A stretch of 64,000 nt of DNA from Natrinema salaciae (GTDB lineage Archaea > Halobacteriota > Halobacteria > Halobacteriales > Natrialbaceae): assembly GCF_900110865.1 (NCBI RefSeq), contig NZ_FOFD01000007.1:220074-284073 (forward strand), given 5' to 3'. The position numbers and the translations under genes were made by a program. The notes beneath the pieces are model-generated. The model was not told the origin of the DNA. It was given only the letters and a program-made list of their open reading frames with translations, and made no database searches. Shown piece after piece: positions 9,791-18,895 of the stretch (position 1 is its first letter; each line of letters opens with the position of its first letter).

Positions 9791-10913
9791 GCGACCGGAC
9801 TCGAGTTCGAACGCGAACCCGACGATACCAGCGACGGCTCGTCGCCGACGATTTAGTATCGCTGTATTTGGTTTATTGTGCCGTTCAGGCGGTTTCAGTC
9901 GGGCCACAGACGACGAGACGAACGGCACGTTCTCGGAGCGAACGCCACGGCAACCCGCCCGAACGGAATCGAAGCACCGGCGACCGTCGTGGACCGGGAC
10001 GCCGACACGTCGGTTGGACGACGAATTTCGGGCGTCGCTCCCGACCCCTCGAGCGGTCGGTCACCGCCACGGTCGGCCGCACACTGACTCGAGCCCGGCC
10101 GGCCGCGAGGGCAGCCCGTCGGTCCTCGAATTGCCAGTCGTGGCCGTCGGCCGACCTGTCGATCGTCGTCGACCCAGTACAGAGTCGACGCGTCACGCCC
10201 GGACGACCGGCTCGGAGTCTGCTGCCGGCGAGGTGGACCCGCGATGGCTTCCTCCGGGTGCGTCGCTCCAGGAATCGACCGATCCGGTACGGCGAGCTCG
10301 TCGTTCACCGGTGATTCCATCGCGATCATCTCGAGGGGGCAAGTACCGGCCATCACCCCGGGTTCGCGGGAGGGAATCCACCGTTCGCCGACCCGTGTGC
10401 GCCTCCTCGAGCGACCGAACTGCCGACCGCGGGTACGGACCCGATGGGAGATACCGAGAAATCGTAGACGAGAGCGGACGAACGGGGAATGCCAGCGTTG
10501 CGAGGGTCGCCGTCGCGGGTAGCCGTTACTCCCGGCCCATCGTGTCACGGTTCGGACGACGGCCAGCGAGGCCGGCCGAGTGGTGCTCGTCGTGAGACCG
10601 AACGCGCTCGTGATTCCGCGGATGGGTGACGCCGGGAATCGACGGCTTCCGTCCCGACCGGTTCGAGTCGTCGGTCGATCGTCGAACCGACTCAATGAAC
10701 CACATACCGATATACCAATCCCGTTTCGGTGCGCCGCTCCCGTCCGACGGGAGCGGGCCGCGGCGCTAAGCGGATATTGGCCCGACGGACCGGGTGTCAC
10801 CGCTGCTCGAAACGGTTCGGGGCTGCAGCTAATCGGTCGCTTCGCTGCGGCCGGCGACGGCCGGTGGGCGATACGGGTCGCATACTAATGGCGGCAGTCG
10901 GTGGGCTGTGCGT
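9791..10913. other. 1.1-kb region without convincing genes next to cdc6
   Basis: All six reading frames here give Arg/Ser/Pro-rich translations unlike the acidic proteins around them, so I see no gene. An AT-rich stretch lies at 9851-9880 (ATTTAGTATC...GGTTTATTG). TACTAAT at 10883-10889 is the likely TATA box of the GNAT gene at 10914. A replication origin beside the Orc1/Cdc6 gene is possible, but I did not find clear repeated origin-recognition boxes. Confidence 0.4.
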
Positions 10914-11774
10914 ATGCGCATGTATCCGCGGGGGTCGTTCGAAGACGATCTGCAGCGGCGCGTCTACGAGTACGTCGAGCGTAACGGTGCCGTCACGCCG
11001 GCCGAACTGGCGCAGGCGATCGAGATCGACGGCGGCCGGGCCCACTCCAAACCCGCCCGGTCGGGGACCTACACCGAAACCGTCCCGCCCGCTCCGGACG
11101 AGCTCCGGTCGTGTATCGAGGCGCTGCAAGCCGACGGCTACCTGACCGAGGTCGACGGCAAGCTCCGGGTCGCGCTCTCGGCGACGACCACCGACCTCGA
11201 GTGCGAGGACGGCGTCGTCACCATCCGGCCGGCACGCGAGGAAGACCGACCGGGCGTCGTCGAGACGATGCGCCGGGTCGCCGACGGCGGAACCTACGTC
11301 GTCGCCGAGAACGTCGCGACGCAACTCGAGCGCGAGTCGGCACTGGTCCGGGCCAACGAGGAGCGCTCGCGGATCTTCTTCGTCGCGGTCCGCGACGACG
11401 AGGCGGCGACCGAGGCTGCCGACGAGCGCGAGTCGACCGAACCCAGCGGTGATTCGAGGGGAACGGGCGACGTCGTCGGCTGGCTCCACATCGACGCACC
11501 GACGCTCCCGTCGCTTCGCCACACTGCCGAACTGACCGTCGGCGTCGATCCCGACGTTCGACGACAGGGCGTCGGCTCGTCGTTGCTCGAGTACGGCCTC
11601 GAGTGGGCCGCCGACGCGGGGTATCGGAAGCTGTACCAGAACGTGCCGGCGACAAACGAGGCCGCGATCGAGTTCCTCGAGGCGAACGGCTGGCAGCGCG
11701 AGGGCGAACACGAGGAGCAGTACTGTCTCGACGGCGAGTTCGTCGACGAGATCATGCTGGCGACGTGGCCCTGA
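10914..11774 (+). CDS. GNAT N-acetyltransferase with N-terminal winged-helix-like region
   Basis: The 286-residue protein starts with a helical region (about 5-90: FEDDLQRRVYEYVERNGAVTPAELAQAIEI...) resembling a winged helix. A GNAT fold follows from about residue 98 (VTIRPAREEDRPGVVE) with the acetyl-CoA loop VRRQGVGSSLL and the C-terminal ATNEAAIEFLEANGWQREGE. An acidic insert near 165-185 is likely disordered. ATG 10914 is chosen because TACTAAT is about 28 bases upstream; a GTG at 10908 is the alternative. It transfers an acetyl group from acetyl-CoA to an unknown amine. Confidence 0.88.
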   Translation: MRMYPRGSFEDDLQRRVYEYVERNGAVTPAELAQAIEIDGGRAHSKPARSGTYTETVPPAPDELRSCIEALQADGYLTEVDGKLRVALSATTTDLECEDGVVTIRPAREEDRPGVVETMRRVADGGTYVVAENVATQLERESALVRANEERSRIFFVAVRDDEAATEAADERESTEPSGDSRGTGDVVGWLHIDAPTLPSLRHTAELTVGVDPDVRRQGVGSSLLEYGLEWAADAGYRKLYQNVPATNEAAIEFLEANGWQREGEHEEQYCLDGEFVDEIMLATWP

Positions 11775-11860
11775 TCAGCGAACGGGCGTCGAAGACCCGC
11801 CGCAGTCCGGCCGAGCGAATCGGGAACATTTTCTTGCCAGTCGATCGCATATCGAGTCGC

Positions 11861-12247
11861 ATGGAGGAACTCTCACTCGGCGTTCCGGAACCGATCCTCG
11901 AGCGACTGCCCGACGGCGACGAGAACGTGGCCGCGGACATGCAGAAGGCGGTCGCGGGCTGGGAGAGCCAGCTCAATCGGGTCCTCGAGGAGTCCGACGA
12001 CGAGCGCGAGGCCGCCGGCCGCGTGCTCGAGGCGATCGACCGATTCGAGGAACGGTACCGGACGTACGACGAGTTAGTGCCGGAGCTGCGGGCGTGGGGC
12101 CAGTCCCCGATCTACGCGATCGCGTGGCGGACGCTGTACGCTGACGTGATCGCCCAACTCCACGACCACGACGAACTGGGCGAGCACCTCGATCGGGAGC
12201 GAAACGCACGGCTCGTCGAGGACGGAATTCGGCTGAGCGACCTGTAG
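11861..12247 (+). CDS. Conserved haloarchaeal protein, unknown function
   Basis: This 128-residue acidic, helix-rich protein begins MEELSLGVPEPILERLPDGDENVAADMQKAV and has no motif I can tie to a catalytic family. The reading frame is open upstream to 11603, but that part lies inside the GNAT gene in another frame. ATG 11861 starts a sequence with normal haloarchaeal composition, and ATTTTCTTGCC lies some 30 bases before it. It is convergent with nothing and may be monocistronic. Confidence 0.75.
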   Translation: MEELSLGVPEPILERLPDGDENVAADMQKAVAGWESQLNRVLEESDDEREAAGRVLEAIDRFEERYRTYDELVPELRAWGQSPIYAIAWRTLYADVIAQLHDHDELGEHLDRERNARLVEDGIRLSDL

Positions 12248-12417
12248 CGGTTCCGTACGGGCGTATCGATCCGCACCGGACGGACCACGTTTCCGATCGG
12301 CACCCACTCGATCGGGCAGCCCTGCCGTGGTCACCGTCCCGCGGGAGCGACGGACGTGCCGTCGGGTTTCGCGACGGAACCCACAACGGTTTTGCGTTCG
12401 TCCTCGATAGGCACACC

Positions 12418-12894
12418 GTGGCGACGACTGACGACCGCGACGAGCCACCCGAACTCGACCTGACGACGCGCGTGCGCCGTCGCGTACTTCCGACCGTCCA
12501 TCGGATCAAGGAACCCCTCGGCGGCTTCGCACAGTGCATCCAACACCCCGACGAGTACGTCGGCACCGTCCAGCGGGACCGCCGCGCGTTCCGGGCGGAT
12601 CTCGAGGCGATGGCCTTTGCGCCGGAGCCGATCGCCGCCCTGAAAGTCCACGAGGACGGCCGACGGTCCGCCGGGAGCTGGGTCCGCCGGCGGTCACCGC
12701 TCGCGAGCTGGCAGCTCCACGTCGCCCTGTTCGACGGCGGGACCGACGCCGTCGAGGTGTTCGCCCACCGTGAGTACTCGTGGCTTCGGCACCCGTACAG
12801 ACACTACACCGGCGAGGGGTGGGATACGACCGGCGGCGTCGAGCGGATGCGATCGCTGCTGTCGGCCCACGGCGTGCCGTTTCGGACGGAGTGA
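12418..12894 (+). CDS. Conserved haloarchaeal protein, unknown function
   Basis: This 158-residue protein starts at GTG 12418 (VATTDDRDEPPELDLTTRVR). It is soluble, with many Trp/His/Tyr residues in the second half (WVRRRSPLASWQLHVALF, EYSWLRHPYRHYTGEGWDTTGG). No membrane segment or cofactor motif was recognised. It sits between an uncharacterised gene and a glycosyltransferase on the same strand but with normal spacing, so operon membership is uncertain. Composition is typical of the host. Confidence 0.72.
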   Translation: MATTDDRDEPPELDLTTRVRRRVLPTVHRIKEPLGGFAQCIQHPDEYVGTVQRDRRAFRADLEAMAFAPEPIAALKVHEDGRRSAGSWVRRRSPLASWQLHVALFDGGTDAVEVFAHREYSWLRHPYRHYTGEGWDTTGGVERMRSLLSAHGVPFRTE

Positions 12895-12958
12895 CCGCCC
12901 TGCGCCGACCGCGTCGCCGGCAAAACCGATTTGATCGATGCCGACGGATGATCGATCG

Positions 12959-14068
12959 ATGGTCACCACGGAGACCGTCGCCGCGTTTACCGATCTCTAC
13001 CTGCCGACGGTCAACGGCGTCACCTATACGGTCTCCCTCTGGCGCGACCGCTGGTCACGTCACCGCGGATCGATGCCCGTCGTCTTTCCCGAAACCGACG
13101 GCTACGAACCCGGAGACGGGGAGTACGCCCTGCCGAGCGTCGACGCGCCGCTGTTCCCGCAGTATAGACTCGCCCTGCCGACGATCCCCGACGGACTCGA
13201 GGTGCCGGACGTCGTCCACGCACACACGCCCTTCACCGTCGGCGTCGCGGGCCTGCGTTTCGCCCGGAAACACGGCGTTCCCGCCGTCGCGTCGTACCAC
13301 ACGCTCCTCGACGACCGGGCGGAACACTGGGTCCCGGAGCCGCTCGTCGACGGCGTCGAACACGCCTGTCGTGCCTACGAACGGTCGTTCTTCGATCGGG
13401 TCGACCGCGTCGTCGCGCCAACGTCGTTCGCCCGACGACACCTCACGGAGCACGTCGGCGCGGACGTCGACGTGACCGTCGTGTCGAACGGTATCGACAC
13501 CGAGTTCTTTCGCCCGATCGACTCGACGGCCTTTCGCGACCGTTACGATCTGCCCGACGGCCCGCTGCTCGGCTACACGGGCAGACACGGCCCCGAGAAG
13601 AACCTCGCGGAAGCGATCGACGCCGTCGCTGGAACCGACTGGACGCTCGTTCTGGCCGGTGATGGCCCCGACCGCGAGGCGCTCGAGGAGCGCGCCACGG
13701 CGACGGACGCCGACGTTCGCTTCCTGGGGTTTCTCGACCGCCCGGACCTCCCGGCGTTTTACTCGGCGCTCGACGCCTTCGTCTTCCCGAGCCCGGTCGA
13801 GACCCAGGGACTGGTCGCGCTCGAGGCCACGGCCTGCGGGACGCCCGTGGTCGCCGTCGACGCGGGCGCACTCACCGACAGCGTGATCGAGGGAGAGACC
13901 GGCTACCGGTACGCTCTCGGCGACCTCGACTCGTTTCGCCGGGCGATTCGTCGCACGCTCGCCGAAGCCGATCGGCTCTCGGATCTCTGTCGCAGACGTC
14001 GGGCGATGCTCTCGGTCGAACACTCGCTCGAGCAACTGGCGGGCGTGTACGACGCGCTCGGTCCGTGA
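12959..14068 (+). CDS. Glycosyltransferase, GT-B fold (GT4-like)
   Basis: The 369-residue protein has an N-terminal acceptor-side Rossmann domain starting AAFTDLYLPTVNGV and a donor-side domain containing TGRHGPEKNL, VLAGDGPDR and the EX7E-type signature in PSPVETQGLVALEATACGTPVV. These are hallmarks of retaining GT4 enzymes that use nucleotide sugars. ATG 12959 is favoured over 12938 because the family consensus begins at this point. The reaction is transfer of a sugar to a lipid or polymer acceptor, and the acceptor is unknown. The protein lacks membrane spans and probably works at the cytosolic face. Confidence 0.9.
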   Translation: MVTTETVAAFTDLYLPTVNGVTYTVSLWRDRWSRHRGSMPVVFPETDGYEPGDGEYALPSVDAPLFPQYRLALPTIPDGLEVPDVVHAHTPFTVGVAGLRFARKHGVPAVASYHTLLDDRAEHWVPEPLVDGVEHACRAYERSFFDRVDRVVAPTSFARRHLTEHVGADVDVTVVSNGIDTEFFRPIDSTAFRDRYDLPDGPLLGYTGRHGPEKNLAEAIDAVAGTDWTLVLAGDGPDREALEERATATDADVRFLGFLDRPDLPAFYSALDAFVFPSPVETQGLVALEATACGTPVVAVDAGALTDSVIEGETGYRYALGDLDSFRRAIRRTLAEADRLSDLCRRRRAMLSVEHSLEQLAGVYDALGP

Positions 14069-14163
14069 CGAGACGCCAGGTCGAGCCACCGATGCGATCC
14101 ACACGACTGTGCGGCGCACGTTCCAGCCCAAGCGTTCAAATTCCGGGACTGGGTAGAGACGGT

Positions 14164-14514
14164 ATGGAGTTCGCTGTCTCCCGTGCAGGAACGACGCTCG
14201 TCACCCTTCACGGCGGATCCGACACGACCGCCTGCGACGAGGCAACGACGATGCTTGCCGAGACTCTCGAGTCCCCCGCGGCCGACGGGGCGATCACCGA
14301 CTGGGACATCACGGACGCGGACATCTACGAGCACCCGACTGCACCCTTCGATCCGTATACGATCGCGCTCGAGTTCGCGGTGACGGTGACCGTCGAGGCC
14401 GAGAGCGCCGACGAGGCGGCCGAAATCGGCGCGGCCGCGATCGACGACGCGCTCGACGCCGCCGGCGTCGAGTCCGTCTCGTACACGTCCTCGCCTGCGG
14501 CGTCGGCGGCCTGA
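14164..14514 (+). CDS. Small conserved haloarchaeal protein, unknown function
   Basis: This 116-residue acidic protein (MEFAVSRAGTTLVTLHGG...) has alternating beta and helix pattern (YTIALEFAVTVTVEAESADEAAEIGAAAIDDALDAAG), suggesting a ferredoxin-like alpha/beta fold. No catalytic residues stand out. It lies upstream of the SAMP-like gene on the same strand with a gap of about 90 bases. A frame on the opposite strand is a shadow. Confidence 0.7.
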   Translation: MEFAVSRAGTTLVTLHGGSDTTACDEATTMLAETLESPAADGAITDWDITDADIYEHPTAPFDPYTIALEFAVTVTVEAESADEAAEIGAAAIDDALDAAGVESVSYTSSPAASAA

Positions 14515-14607
14515 GACGATACGCTCACGCCGGTCGGCCGCCGCTCGGCCCGCAATAGCGGGCGGCCTATCGGCCGGACTTATGTCGCCCGAAGCCGATT
14601 GGACGGT

Positions 14608-14886
14608 ATGGAAATCGATCTCCGGTTCTTCGCCACGTACCGGGAAGCCGTCGGGGAGAAAGAGCGAACGCGCACGGTCGACGACGACGCGACCGTCGGC
14701 GACGTTCTCACCGCCCTCGAGGCCGAGTACGACGAACTCGACGGACGGTTGCTCGAGGACGGGACGATCCGACCGCAGCTGAGCGTCCTGAAAAACGGCC
14801 GTAACGTGGTGCACATGGCGGGTGTCGACACGTCCCTCGAGGCGGGCGACGTGGTATCGGTCTTCCCGCCGGTCGCCGGCGGATAA
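14608..14886 (+). CDS. samp1: Ubiquitin-like small archaeal modifier protein / MoaD-type sulfur carrier
   Basis: The 92-residue protein shows a beta-grasp pattern (MEIDLRFFATYREAVGEKE, then LTALEAEYDELDGRLLEDG, LSVLKNGRNVVH, and DVVSVFPPVAGG) and ends in the diagnostic Gly-Gly. Archaeal SAMPs are adenylated by an E1-like enzyme (UbaA) and either conjugated to lysines or thiocarboxylated for sulfur transfer in molybdopterin synthesis. Length and terminus match SAMP1. A molybdenum- or tungsten-pterin enzyme is present in this window (20,335-22,260), which is compatible with the sulfur-carrier role. The start ATG 14608 is preferred to 14599 by family length. Confidence 0.85.
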   Translation: MEIDLRFFATYREAVGEKERTRTVDDDATVGDVLTALEAEYDELDGRLLEDGTIRPQLSVLKNGRNVVHMAGVDTSLEAGDVVSVFPPVAGG

Positions 14887-14962
14887 CGGTGTGTCGACGG
14901 CCAGTCGAACGGTGCGGGGACACCCACTATCTTTTTTACCGACAGGATCGCAAGCAGTCTCT

Positions 14963-15172
14963 ATGCTCGATGATCTCCTTCTCGTTCCGTTCGAACTCGG
15001 GGTCGACTGGCTCATCGATCGGAACGACGATCGAACGCCGGTACAGCGGATCTGTCTGTTCGTCGGCGTCGTATTCGTGCTGCTCGGAATCGCCCTCGCG
15101 GCCGTCAGCGGCCTGTGGTACGGCCTCGCAGTGGGGATCGTCGGGCTGGCGCTGCTTCTCTACGGAGCGTGA
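14963..15172 (+). CDS. Small two-span membrane protein
   Basis: This 69-residue protein has an N-terminal soluble stretch (MLDDLLLVPFELGVDWLIDRNDDRTPVQR) followed by two adjoining hydrophobic segments (ICLFVGVVFVLLGIALAAVS and LWYGLAVGIVGLALLLYGA). The family is not recognised. CTATCTTTTTTACC (14928-14941) lies 20-35 bases upstream of ATG 14963 and contains a T-rich promoter-like element. Confidence 0.7.
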   Translation: MLDDLLLVPFELGVDWLIDRNDDRTPVQRICLFVGVVFVLLGIALAAVSGLWYGLAVGIVGLALLLYGA

Positions 15173-15262
15173 TCGGCCCCCGCAGACGCGAGCGAGTCAG
15201 TCGAGCCCGCGGCTGCGGCAGACTTCGAGAACGCTTTACGCGTCGTTCGACTCGAGACGAAC

Positions 15263-16057
15263 GTGACCGAAATCGACGGGGGTGACGCCGATCGGAGCCC
15301 CACCGGGAACACCGACCGGACGGCGGACGGGCCGGCCGACGAGACGCCGATCCCCGACGCCGACGGACGCGCGCCGATCACGTTCGGTTGGGACGGGGTC
15401 CGCGCCGGCTTCCTCACCTGCGTTCCCGTGGCGCTCGGCGTCGGCGGGTACGGGATCGCCTTCGGGATGCTCGCTCGTCGGGCCGGGCTGAGCGTCGCCG
15501 AGGCGGCGCTGATGAGCGCGACCGTCATCGCCGGTGCCGCTCAGATCGTCGCCGTCGAGCTCTGGGCGGAGCCGCTCCCCGTCGCGACGATCGTCCTCAC
15601 GACGCTGGCGATCAACCTGCGCTACTCGCTGATGGGCGCGGCGTTGGGACCGTGGCTCGAGCGACTCTCGCCGATCCGGAGTTACGGGAGCCTCCTGCTC
15701 ATGGCCGACGAGAACTGGGCGTTGACGATGCGCGAGCTCAAGTCCGGGAGCCGTCGCGGTGCGTTCCTCCTCGGCACCGGGATCGCGATCTGGGTCTTCT
15801 GGGTCGCGTCGACGGTCGTCGGGGCGGCCGCCGGCGGTTCGATCGGCGACCCGGCTCAGTACGGCATCGACTTCGTCCTCGCGGCGGTCTTCGTCGCGCT
15901 CGCTGCCGAACTCTGGGAGGGACGCTCGACACTCGTGCCGTGGCTCGTCGCGCTCGCGACCGCCGTCGCCGCCGCGGAACTCGTTCCGGGCCAGTGGTAC
16001 ATCCTGCTGGGCGGGTCCGCGGCCGCCGCGGTGGAGGTGATCCGCCATGGTCGGTGA
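15263..16057 (+). CDS. azlC: AzlC-family branched-chain amino-acid exporter large subunit
   Basis: The 264-residue membrane protein starts at GTG 15263 with an acidic cytosolic extension of about 40 residues, then enters the AzlC fold (GFLTCVPVALGVGGYGIAFGMLARRAGLSVAEAALMSATVIAGAAQI). Conserved polar spots such as LRYSLMGAALGP are present. With AzlD it forms a two-component permease (BrnFE-like) that exports branched-chain amino acids or related compounds. Its last codons overlap the azlD start by eleven bases, which implies coupled translation. The long acidic lead-in is typical of haloarchaeal versions. Confidence 0.9.
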   Translation: MTEIDGGDADRSPTGNTDRTADGPADETPIPDADGRAPITFGWDGVRAGFLTCVPVALGVGGYGIAFGMLARRAGLSVAEAALMSATVIAGAAQIVAVELWAEPLPVATIVLTTLAINLRYSLMGAALGPWLERLSPIRSYGSLLLMADENWALTMRELKSGSRRGAFLLGTGIAIWVFWVASTVVGAAAGGSIGDPAQYGIDFVLAAVFVALAAELWEGRSTLVPWLVALATAVAAAELVPGQWYILLGGSAAAAVEVIRHGR

Positions 16058-16367
16058 GGGAGCGCTGGCGCTCGACCCGCTCGTGGTCGGCGTCATCCTC
16101 GCGATGACGCTCGTGACCGCCCTCACGAAAATCGGCGGCCTCTGGCTCCTGCGCCGGATCGAGGTGAGCGAGCGACTCGAGGCCGGACTGTCCGTCCTGC
16201 CGGGCGCGATCGTGATCGCCATCCTCGGGCCCGAACTGGCGGCCGGCGGGCCGGCGGAGTGGGGCGCGGCCGGCGTCGTCCTGCTGATCATGTGGCGAAC
16301 GGAAAGCATTCTGCTCTCGCTGTGTGGCGGAGTGGGAACCGTCGTCCTGTTTCGGGCACACCTGTAG
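16047..16367 (+). CDS. azlD: AzlD-family branched-chain amino-acid exporter small subunit
   Basis: This 106-residue protein has four hydrophobic segments (LVVGVILAMTLVTALTKIGGLWLL, LSVLPGAIVIAILGPEL, EWGAAGVVLLIMWRT, ILLSLCGGVGTVVLFRAHL). The Thr-Lys-Ile-Gly in the first segment and the WRTES motif match AzlD. It overlaps azlC and is its obligate partner in the permease. Confidence 0.9.
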   Translation: MVGEGALALDPLVVGVILAMTLVTALTKIGGLWLLRRIEVSERLEAGLSVLPGAIVIAILGPELAAGGPAEWGAAGVVLLIMWRTESILLSLCGGVGTVVLFRAHL

Positions 16368-16427
16368 CTTCGCTTCCGCGGTTACCGGCGAACGCGAATT
16401 TATCCGTCCGGCCGTCGAACCAGCGGT

Positions 16428-16688
16428 ATGGCAACGCGTCTCGAGCGCTCCTTTCGCGGCATCTCCGAACGGCTCGTGATCCGCTATCTGACGAATCTGG
16501 GCGGCGAACAGGTCGACGAGGAGACCGTCGAGGGCGACGACTGGACGGCCACGCTCTCCTCGGAGACGGTCGGGATCGGCCCCTCGCTGACACTGACCGA
16601 GGTGACGATCGTCTTCGAGGGCGAGGCAGAGACCCTCGACCCGCTCGTCGAGCAGTTCGCACAGAAGGCGATGCGCGCGGGTGGGTGA
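16428..16688 (+). CDS. Small conserved haloarchaeal protein
   Basis: The 86-residue protein (MATRLERSFRGISERLVIRYLTNLGGEQ...) has alternating strands and helices and no recognised motif. Its TGA is immediately followed by the ATG of the next gene, so the two are almost certainly one transcription and translation unit. Function unknown. Conservation as a pair with the next gene would be the first clue to follow. Confidence 0.72.
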   Translation: MATRLERSFRGISERLVIRYLTNLGGEQVDEETVEGDDWTATLSSETVGIGPSLTLTEVTIVFEGEAETLDPLVEQFAQKAMRAGG

Positions 16689-17099
16689 ATGGCGGGCGAA
16701 CCGATCGAGGGGCAGGTGCTGGTGCTCACGGCCGCCAAGGCGAGCGTTCCGGGAACCCGGCTCCCCGATCTGATCGAGCGCGCACAGGCGATCCTGGGGC
16801 CGGCCCTCGAGCGGTACCGCCGGGAGTACGAGCGCCTCTACGCCGACGACGACCTCGAGGTGTTCCTCGTCGACTGGGGTCACTGGGAGGAACTCGGCGA
16901 GCGACTCGGCGTGACCGACCGCGAACTGTCGGCGATCCGCCGCGCGCACGAGGAGCAACTGGTGCGGATCGGCCGACGAACGGACCGCGAAGCCGAGTTC
17001 GAGACGGCGCTCGAGATCCGAGAACCGGTCGTCGTCGGGACGGACGGGGCCGAAGCCGCCGGTGACGACGAGGGCGATCTCGGGCCGGCGGACCGGTAG
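16689..17099 (+). CDS. Conserved haloarchaeal protein coupled to the preceding gene
   Basis: The 136-residue protein starts directly after the upstream stop codon. It is helix-rich (LPDLIERAQAILGPALERYRREYERLYADDDLEVFLVDWGHW) and ends in an acidic, probably disordered tail. The region LGVTDRELSAIRRAHEEQLVRIGR could be helix-turn-helix-like, but this is weak. It shares an operon with the 86-residue gene; the role is unknown. Confidence 0.72.
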   Translation: MAGEPIEGQVLVLTAAKASVPGTRLPDLIERAQAILGPALERYRREYERLYADDDLEVFLVDWGHWEELGERLGVTDRELSAIRRAHEEQLVRIGRRTDREAEFETALEIREPVVVGTDGAEAAGDDEGDLGPADR

Positions 17100-17195
17100 C
17101 GACCGACGATCCGTCTCGCGGTCGCATCGCCGTCCCTCTCGCGGTGGATGGCAACTATAAAGATCGTCTTTCACCTTTGGCAAACCACTGAGACG

Positions 17196-17648
17196 ATGGC
17201 AATCGACCAGGAGACCGAGATGACCGACGCGGAGATCGACGACTTCCTCAGTCGTCACGAGACGGGGGTGCTGTCGCTCGCGCGCTCGGACGAACCCTAC
17301 GCGATTCCGATCTCGTACGGCTACGACGAGGCAGATCAGGCGTTCTACATGCGGATGGTATCGACGCCCGAGAGCGAAAAGCGGCAGTTCCTCGAGTCCG
17401 CGCCCGCCGCGCGACTCGTCGTCTACGACGAAGCGGACTCGACCTACCAGAGCGTCATCGCCACGGGTGACCTCGAGACCATCGAGCCCGCGGCGCTGAC
17501 GCCGGAACAGATCGCCCAGTACGGTGAGGCGAAACGACCGCTGTTCGAGATCTGGGCGGAAGGGAAGGACACGCTGAACATCGAACTCTACCGTCTCACG
17601 CCGGCGACGCTCGCCGGCCGGCGAACCGAGATCGATCGCGAGAAGTAA
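17196..17648 (+). CDS. Pyridoxamine 5'-phosphate oxidase-like flavin-binding protein
   Basis: The 150-residue protein has the split-barrel PPOX pattern: FLSRHETGVLSLARSDEPYAIPISYGYD at the N-terminus and LVVYDEADSTYQSVIATGDLE in the middle. Members bind FMN, F420 or heme. The best-known haloarchaeal relatives are annotated only as PPOX-class proteins, so the reaction is open. ATG 17196 gives the family start. CTATAAAG (17155-17162) lies about 38 bases upstream, implying a short leader, and an in-frame ATG at 17148 lies before the TATA box and is unlikely. Confidence 0.82.
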   Translation: MAIDQETEMTDAEIDDFLSRHETGVLSLARSDEPYAIPISYGYDEADQAFYMRMVSTPESEKRQFLESAPAARLVVYDEADSTYQSVIATGDLETIEPAALTPEQIAQYGEAKRPLFEIWAEGKDTLNIELYRLTPATLAGRRTEIDREK

Positions 17649-17695
17649 GAACGGACGATCGGGCCGACGGCGGACGCGATGGCGAGGGGCCGGAT

Positions 17696-17845
17696 TCAGT
17701 TCGTCTGCTGTTCCGCGACAAAATTCGACGGCGCGACCGACGCGCCACAGACCGGGCAGCCGTGGGTTAACGTGGCCTCACGCATCGATTCGTTGACCTC
17801 GATCTCCTGCCCGCATTCCGGGCACGTAAACTCGTATCTACTCAT
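17696..17845 (-). CDS. 49-residue zinc-ribbon protein
   Basis: This short gene encodes a protein starting MSRYEFTCPECGQEIEVNES, with CPECG at 8-12 and a second pair in HGCPVCGAS, so four cysteines form a zinc ribbon. Small zinc-ribbon proteins of this length are abundant in haloarchaea and several are needed for growth phenotypes such as biofilm or swarming, though functions are mostly unknown. TATATATA (17903-17912) and GCTATAC (17879-17885) lie upstream in the gene direction. Confidence 0.85.
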   Translation of the reverse strand: MSRYEFTCPECGQEIEVNESMREATLTHGCPVCGASVAPSNFVAEQQTN

Positions 17846-17991
17846 ATCAGGTGGTGAGTCGTGCGAAATTTCGATTGTCTACCGTATAGCTGTACGTCCA
17901 GTATATATAGGATTGCGGTTCAGTACCGTCGGTCTGTAGGACCCGATACGTTCTTGAGGCTCGAGTCATCGCTCTCCCGTTCGGGCGCAAG

Positions 17992-18651
17992 TCAACGATG
18001 TTCGAGAATCGCGTCCAGCAGTTTCGTCTGGGCTGCCGCGAGGTGTTCGGTGAACGTCGACCCGGTGATCTCGAGTTCCGCGGCGACCTCGCCGGCGTTG
18101 GCCCGTTTCGGGTGTTCGAAGTAGCCCATTCGATGGGCCGTCTCGAGGACCTCCGTCTGGCGATCGGTCAGCGTGCTCCGATCGACGAAGACGAGGTTTC
18201 GTTCCTCGTGGTCCTGCTGGGACTGGAGCAGCCGCTGGACGTCGAGCGTCGCATACCGGTCGCGCAACTCGCCGATGATGGCCTGTAACCCCTCCATATC
18301 CGGCGCGTGGAAGGTCAGGTACAGCGACGCACCCTGCGTGCGGATGTCGACGACCGGACAGTCGTGCTTCTCGATACACTCGCAGGGGCAGCCACGGCCG
18401 AGTTCGCGCTCGAACCGGTAGACCGAACTCGAGCCGTACGAGAAGATCGACGACAGCTCCGCGTCGACGTCGAACGCGTCGGGATAGCGCTCGGCCTTGA
18501 GCATGAACTCCTCGGTCACGCGCTCGGGCGCGGACGGGTTGGCGCCCCTCGAGACGGAGTCGACCCGGCCACTCGTCTCGGCCGAGGCCTGCGCGACGAC
18601 ACAGTCGGGCGGGTCGTCGATCTTCACCTCCGCGCGGATCCCCGAAGACAT
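17992..18651 (-). CDS. HTH_10 (bacterioopsin-activator type) transcriptional regulator with Cys-rich segment
   Basis: The 219-residue protein ends in the HTH_10 DNA-binding module (LTDRQTEVLETAHRMGYFEHPKRANAGEVAAELEITGSTFTEHL). The central segment carries a cysteine cluster (CPCECIEKHDCPV, about residues 92-104) like that of haloarchaeal DmsR-type regulators, which suggests a metal- or redox-responsive site. It is divergent from a winged-helix gene at 18,896, and the 245-base space between them holds CATATAAAG (18826-18834) and TATTTATT. Targets are unknown. The AOR gene 2 kb away is a possible redox-linked partner, but that is inference. Confidence 0.88.
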   Translation of the reverse strand: MSSGIRAEVKIDDPPDCVVAQASAETSGRVDSVSRGANPSAPERVTEEFMLKAERYPDAFDVDAELSSIFSYGSSSVYRFERELGRGCPCECIEKHDCPVVDIRTQGASLYLTFHAPDMEGLQAIIGELRDRYATLDVQRLLQSQQDHEERNLVFVDRSTLTDRQTEVLETAHRMGYFEHPKRANAGEVAAELEITGSTFTEHLAAAQTKLLDAILEHR

Positions 18652-18895
18652 TACTCACTGCTGGGGTGGCGGGCCTCCTAAACCCTGTGTCTGCGGCTGG
18701 GGATCGGACCGTGCGGCGATCACGGCGGTGCCAGTACTCGAGACGCGGTCCCGCGAGACGGTCGCGACGAGCGCACCGCCCGTTCGCGCCTCGAGGATCG
18801 GCTCGCGACCGACATTTTGGGACCCCATATAAAGGGCCCTGTATTTATTGGGACTCATTTGGAGGGAGTTGGGTCGGTAGTATGAGGTGTAACAG

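Noticed and set aside
9895..10800. 301-codon minus-strand frame in the gap beside cdc6
   Set aside because: Arg/Ser/Pro-rich and not acidic, no start signal or motif; typical of GC-rich noncoding DNA.
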